From Chloroflexota bacterium (GTDB lineage Bacteria; Chloroflexota; UBA11872), in NCBI GenBank assembly GCA_022825895.1, contig JAJDVX010000001.1:1-64000 (forward strand): a stretch of DNA of 64,000 nucleotides, given 5' to 3'. A model generated the notes under the pieces. That model searched no databases and was not told the origin of the DNA. It was given only the letters and a program-made list of their open reading frames with translations. The position numbers and the translations under genes are program-made. Positions 61,222 through 64,000 of the stretch are shown piece by piece; within the stretch, counting starts at the first letter, position 1, and each line of letters opens with the position of its first letter.

Positions 61222-61602
61222 ATGACCGAATCAGGCGCTTCCCCTGCCGAACCGCGCATCGTCCACCTTGGCCAGGGCATCGCCGAGCGTTCCGACTGGG
61301 GAACCATCGAGTGGCTCGCCAACCGCAGCCTCACCCCCGGCTCCGAAATGACGTTCGGCCACGTGCGCCTCGAACCGGGTGCGTCCAACCCCCGCCACCT
61401 CCATCCCAACTGTCATGAACTGCTATTCGTGGTCGAAGGCGCGATCGATCACGAACTCAGTGGCGTCACCGTCCGCCTCGAAGCCGGCGACCTTCTCCAC
61501 ATCCCGATCGGCGCGCCCCACCAGGCCCACAATCGCGACGACCGGCCCTGCGTGGTTGTCGTCACCTACTCAACGGAAGACCGGCAGACGCTGCCCGCCT
61601 GA
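61222..61602 (+). CDS. cupin-domain protein
   Basis: A 126-residue single-domain cupin. The conserved motifs are VRLEPGASNPRHLHPNCHELLFVVEGAIDHEL (in pieces: NPRHLHPNCHELLFVVEG) for cupin motif 1, with His, His and Glu metal ligands, and AGDLLHIPIGAPHQAHN for motif 2, with the last His. A divalent metal is likely. It could bind a sugar or act as an isomerase or dioxygenase; its length suits a small cytoplasmic enzyme or regulator partner. GGGATGAG lies before the ATG at 61222. It faces the second SDR gene with convergent ends. Confidence 0.85.
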   Translation: MTESGASPAEPRIVHLGQGIAERSDWGTIEWLANRSLTPGSEMTFGHVRLEPGASNPRHLHPNCHELLFVVEGAIDHELSGVTVRLEAGDLLHIPIGAPHQAHNRDDRPCVVVVTYSTEDRQTLPA

Positions 61603-61629
61603 GCGCGCGACGGGTTTGGCGCCGGCCGA

Positions 61630-62616
61630 CTATCCCCAGATCCCGGTCTCCCGGTACCACGCCACCGAGTCAACCAGAGTCTCCTGCACCGGACGAACGC
61701 GAAACCCAAGCTCGGCTACGGCCCGCGCGTTCGTGAAGTACAGGTATCGGGACCCAACGGCCACTTCGTCCGGCGTCGCCGGCGGCTTCCAGCTCAGCCA
61801 CAGCCCCGGACGTTCCAGCAAGGCGGCCAGAACACGCAAGCCGCCCGACGGCAATCCAACCCGCGGCGAGCGCGACTCCAGAACCGCCGCCCCCAGATCG
61901 GAAAGCTGGGCGTACGTAAGGTTATGCCCCGTCAACAGGTATCGACGCCCGCGCACGCCTCGCCTGGCCAGCCTCACCAGTCCCTCGGCCACGTCTCGCA
62001 CATCGACGACGTTTACGCCGCCGGCCGGCGCAAACCTGACCCGCCCCCTGATCAGCGGCGACAGCAATTGCTCAGCGTGCCGACCGTGATCCCACGGACC
62101 CAGCACCGTCCCCGGGCTGGCGATCGTCACCGGCAGTCCGCGATTCGCGGCCTCCAGGGCCAGCCGCTCGCCGGCCCGCTTGTGCTCCGCATACATCAAG
62201 CGCGCGGACGCCGGCTGCACGACCGCGTCTTCATTCATCACGTCGTCCGGCCTGTCCGCCAGGCCAATCGCGGCAAGCGAACTCACGTGTACCACGCGGC
62301 TCGTACCGGTACCCACCGCCCATTCCACCAGGTGCCGGACTCCATCCACGTTGACCGCACGCTGCGTCGCTTCGTCCCCGCGCCAGAACGACTGATCGGC
62401 CGCCAGGTGAAAAATCCAGTCAAAGCGTGTATCGGGAAACGTGGAGGCATCGGTCACATCGCCTGTAATCCGCGACACCGGCACGCCGTCAAAGGCGGTC
62501 TCCGCCCAGGGATCGCCCGGCAACACAAGCGCTGTCACGTCGTGTCCGTCGTCCGCCAGGCGCCGGACCAGTCCCGAACCAATCTGACCCGACGCGCCCG
62601 TCACGAAGCAGCGCAC
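61630..62616 (-). CDS. NAD-dependent epimerase/dehydratase (atypical SDR)
   Basis: A 328-residue SDR protein with NAD motif VTGASGQIGSGLVRRLA at the start and the Tyr-x-x-x-Lys MYAEHKRAGERLAL, with the Ser of VHVSSLAAIG. It is related in type to the one at 58673-59710 but is not a recent copy. It could reduce an aldehyde or ketone, or epimerise a sugar. Its ATG is 4 nt after the stop of the unknown 124-residue gene, so it belongs to the unit kinase-aldolase-unknown-SDR on the minus strand. Confidence 0.85.
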   Translation of the reverse strand: MRCFVTGASGQIGSGLVRRLADDGHDVTALVLPGDPWAETAFDGVPVSRITGDVTDASTFPDTRFDWIFHLAADQSFWRGDEATQRAVNVDGVRHLVEWAVGTGTSRVVHVSSLAAIGLADRPDDVMNEDAVVQPASARLMYAEHKRAGERLALEAANRGLPVTIASPGTVLGPWDHGRHAEQLLSPLIRGRVRFAPAGGVNVVDVRDVAEGLVRLARRGVRGRRYLLTGHNLTYAQLSDLGAAVLESRSPRVGLPSGGLRVLAALLERPGLWLSWKPPATPDEVAVGSRYLYFTNARAVAELGFRVRPVQETLVDSVAWYRETGIWG

Positions 62617-62620
62617 CTGC

Positions 62621-62995
62621 CTAGTCGCTCGCCGGCGTGTCCTTCACGCTGAAAGAAAGTTCCCCCAGCCCTTGCACTTCAAAGCCTATCGTTACCTCAA
62701 CCACGCCCTCCGGCAGGCTGACGCCCGTGCCCCCGAGCACCGATGTTCGGTTCAGCGCCAGGCTGAACGGAGACTCCGGCGTGACGTCCGTAAACGCATG
62801 GCGCTCGCCGTCGACCTCGAAGAAGCACGCGTCCAGCGTGAGCACACCACCATTGACCGCAAGCGGCAGCAGCCGCCGCGCGTAACCCGATCCAAGCGTG
62901 TTCTTCAGTTCCAGCTGAAATCCGTCATCGGTCCGCCGCAGGCTGCCCCGAACGTACAGCCGTCGCAGCAGAAACCCGGGAACCTGCAGTGGCAT
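62621..62995 (-). CDS. unknown protein linked to class II aldolase
   Basis: A 124-residue protein of predicted beta structure, with no family recognised. MPLQVPGFLLRRLYVRGSLRR, LLPLAVNGGVLTLDACFFEVDG and VSLPEGVVEVTIGFEVQGLGELSF suggest a beta-sandwich of about eight strands. No catalytic or metal motif is visible. ATG 62995 shares one base with the aldolase stop (TGATG), so translation is coupled; a GTG at 62998 is the alternative. Because the position is so tight it may be a subunit or chaperone of the aldolase or of the kinase-dependent step. Genuine coding is supported by coupling and by codon use similar to its neighbours. Confidence 0.65.
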   Translation of the reverse strand: MPLQVPGFLLRRLYVRGSLRRTDDGFQLELKNTLGSGYARRLLPLAVNGGVLTLDACFFEVDGERHAFTDVTPESPFSLALNRTSVLGGTGVSLPEGVVEVTIGFEVQGLGELSFSVKDTPASD

Positions 62996-63645
62996 CACAC
63001 GCCCCCTTCACTCTGCATCATCCTATAGAGTTCGATTTCTGCGTCCACGAGGTCGCATGGCAGGCGCTGCGCACCCGGACGACTCGAAGCCAGCAGCCAA
63101 ATGTGTGCCAGCCGCTCAGTTAGTCGCGTCATTTCCAGCGCATCCACCGGGTCGCGTCCTACCGTTAAGGTGCCATGGTTTGCCAGGAGCACGGCCCGCC
63201 GTTCGCCTAGCGCGGCTACCGCGCGTTCAGCCAGGTCCTTCGACGCGGCCGGTGCGTAGCTACTTACCGCAACTTCACCCCCGAGGTAGACCACCTGTTC
63301 GTCAACGAACGCCGGAATCGACTCCCGCCGCACCGCCATCGCGCTCGCATGCACCGGATGTGCGTGCACCACCGCCTGTACATCCGGTCGGGCAGCGTAG
63401 ATGGCCCCGTGCATGAGCGATTCTGACGATGGCAGGCCTTCGCCCTCGATCGGATCGCCCGCAAACGTCACCGTCACGACGTGCTCCGCCTGCAGATCCG
63501 CATAGGGCACGCGAGTCGGCGTGATGTGCATCGTGCTCTCACCCTCGGCACGTGCGCTCACGTTTCCCGCGGACCCCACCACGAGTCCATCGCGATGCAT
63601 CGTCCGCGCAACCTCGGCCACGGCCGCCTTGAGACCGAGCGCCAT
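62995..63645 (-). CDS. class II aldolase/adducin-family protein
   Basis: A 216-residue zinc-dependent aldolase of the FucA/AraD type. The zinc His residues are in VVHAHPVHAS, the Glu/His region is VLLANHGTLTVGRD and NVSARAEGE is the phosphate-binding loop region. FucA cleaves fuculose 1-phosphate, AraD epimerises ribulose 5-phosphate and other members act on threonate 4-phosphate-like compounds. Together with the adjacent FGGY kinase, the pair fits phosphorylation of a keto-sugar or four-carbon acid followed by cleavage. Its ATG at 63645 directly follows the kinase stop (63648-63646). Confidence 0.88.
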   Translation of the reverse strand: MALGLKAAVAEVARTMHRDGLVVGSAGNVSARAEGESTMHITPTRVPYADLQAEHVVTVTFAGDPIEGEGLPSSESLMHGAIYAARPDVQAVVHAHPVHASAMAVRRESIPAFVDEQVVYLGGEVAVSSYAPAASKDLAERAVAALGERRAVLLANHGTLTVGRDPVDALEMTRLTERLAHIWLLASSRPGAQRLPCDLVDAEIELYRMMQSEGGV

Positions 63646-64000
63646 CTAGAGCGCGTCCTGCACAAAAGTCTCTAGTCGCGCCCGTAAGGCAAGCCAACGC
63701 TGGTAATGATCCGCGTAGGCCGGCGCCTTCGTCATGTCCGGTTCGCACCACACGCCGGGTGGCGCCAGTGCGTCAGCCGCCTCAACCTGGCCACCATAGT
63801 CCGGTGCCGCCGCAGCCAGCGCCGCGCCCCAGGCCGACGCGGCCACTCCCGGAAACGAACACACCGCACTGCCGGTCACGTTCGCCAGAATCTGTCCCGC
63901 TGCCGGCGCCCGTGCATACCCGCCGGTCAGACGGATCGGACCCGCCGCCGCCGCGCCGTCCAGCGCCAGCCGGTTCCCGTAAACCGCAAACCCCAAGTCC
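63646..64000 (-). CDS. FGGY-family carbohydrate kinase, C-terminal part (truncated by window)
   Basis: The window contains only the last ~118 residues; the start lies beyond position 64000. The core block IRLTGGYARAPAAGQILANVTGSAV matches the conserved C-terminal ATP-binding segment of FGGY kinases (xylulokinase, ribulokinase, fuculokinase, gluconokinase and others), with the GG-x-A motif near the end of the second ASKHA domain. The end reads YADHYQRWLALRARLETF, a typical final helix. It lies directly before the class II aldolase with no gap, so it phosphorylates the aldolase's likely substrate. Substrate class cannot be chosen from the fragment. Confidence 0.85.
   Translation of the reverse strand, partial: DLGFAVYGNRLALDGAAAAGPIRLTGGYARAPAAGQILANVTGSAVCSFPGVAASAWGAALAAAAPDYGGQVEAADALAPPGVWCEPDMTKAPAYADHYQRWLALRARLETFVQDAL

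Overview
High-G+C window (about two thirds G+C by eye, not computed) from a bacterial chromosome. The best guess is a Chloroflexota member, perhaps a marine or sponge-associated SAR202-like lineage. Pointers are lysine/peptidoglycan synthesis through LL-diaminopimelate aminotransferase, a Tat/lipobox solute-binding protein with a long Val/Glu/Lys repeat after the lipid-anchored cysteine, and many mandelate-racemase, Gfo/Idh/MocA, phytanoyl-dioxygenase, TIM-barrel isomerase, hydantoinase and beta-propeller genes. The taxonomic call is inference. There are no phage structural genes, no rRNA, no CRISPR array and no recognisable intact insertion sequence.

Layout. 0-7 kb holds intergenic repeats, two tandem VanZ-like genes, then dapF-dapL-hflX and a ceramidase-like hydrolase packed head to tail behind a visible promoter and an unusual leader. 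7-9.3 kb holds a tyrosine recombinase coupled to a small zinc-ribbon membrane protein, then 1.3 kb of mostly non-coding DNA with a perfect palindrome and a frameshifted DUF2089 gene between two 11-bp direct repeats: the only part that looks like a decaying mobile or accessory segment. 9.3-18.5 kb is mixed housekeeping (enolase superfamily, GNAT, HNH, DUF2344, kinase-like, DUF5069, Nif3-like, two envelope proteins, tRNA-Lys, methyltransferase, beta-propeller). 18.6-21.3 kb is an ABC-2 exporter. 21.5-53.2 kb is a large catabolic region. 53.2-57.4 kb has two tiny tandem lipoproteins (one only 54 residues), a small Cys/His protein and two paralogous DUF2723-type membrane proteins. 57.5-64 kb is a second sugar/sugar-acid region ending in a class II aldolase and a truncated FGGY kinase.

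How the genes fit together. A dipeptide/oligopeptide-type ABC importer is split: permease-binding protein-permease at 28.6-32.7 kb (+ strand) and both ATPases at 39.0-41.1 kb (- strand). The ATPases are joined by 4-nt overlaps to hyuB and hyuA, so the imported compound may be a hydantoin, oxoproline or similar cyclic amide that HyuAB opens at the cost of ATP. Nearby nitrilase, creatininase and amidohydrolase genes fit amide-nitrogen scavenging. Interleaved dehydrogenases, isomerases and glycosidase-like proteins suggest use of sugars, sugar acids or sulfated/uronic polysaccharide fragments. Substrates cannot be read from the sequence alone. Many genes overlap by GTGA or ATGA, and several starts were set by those overlaps.
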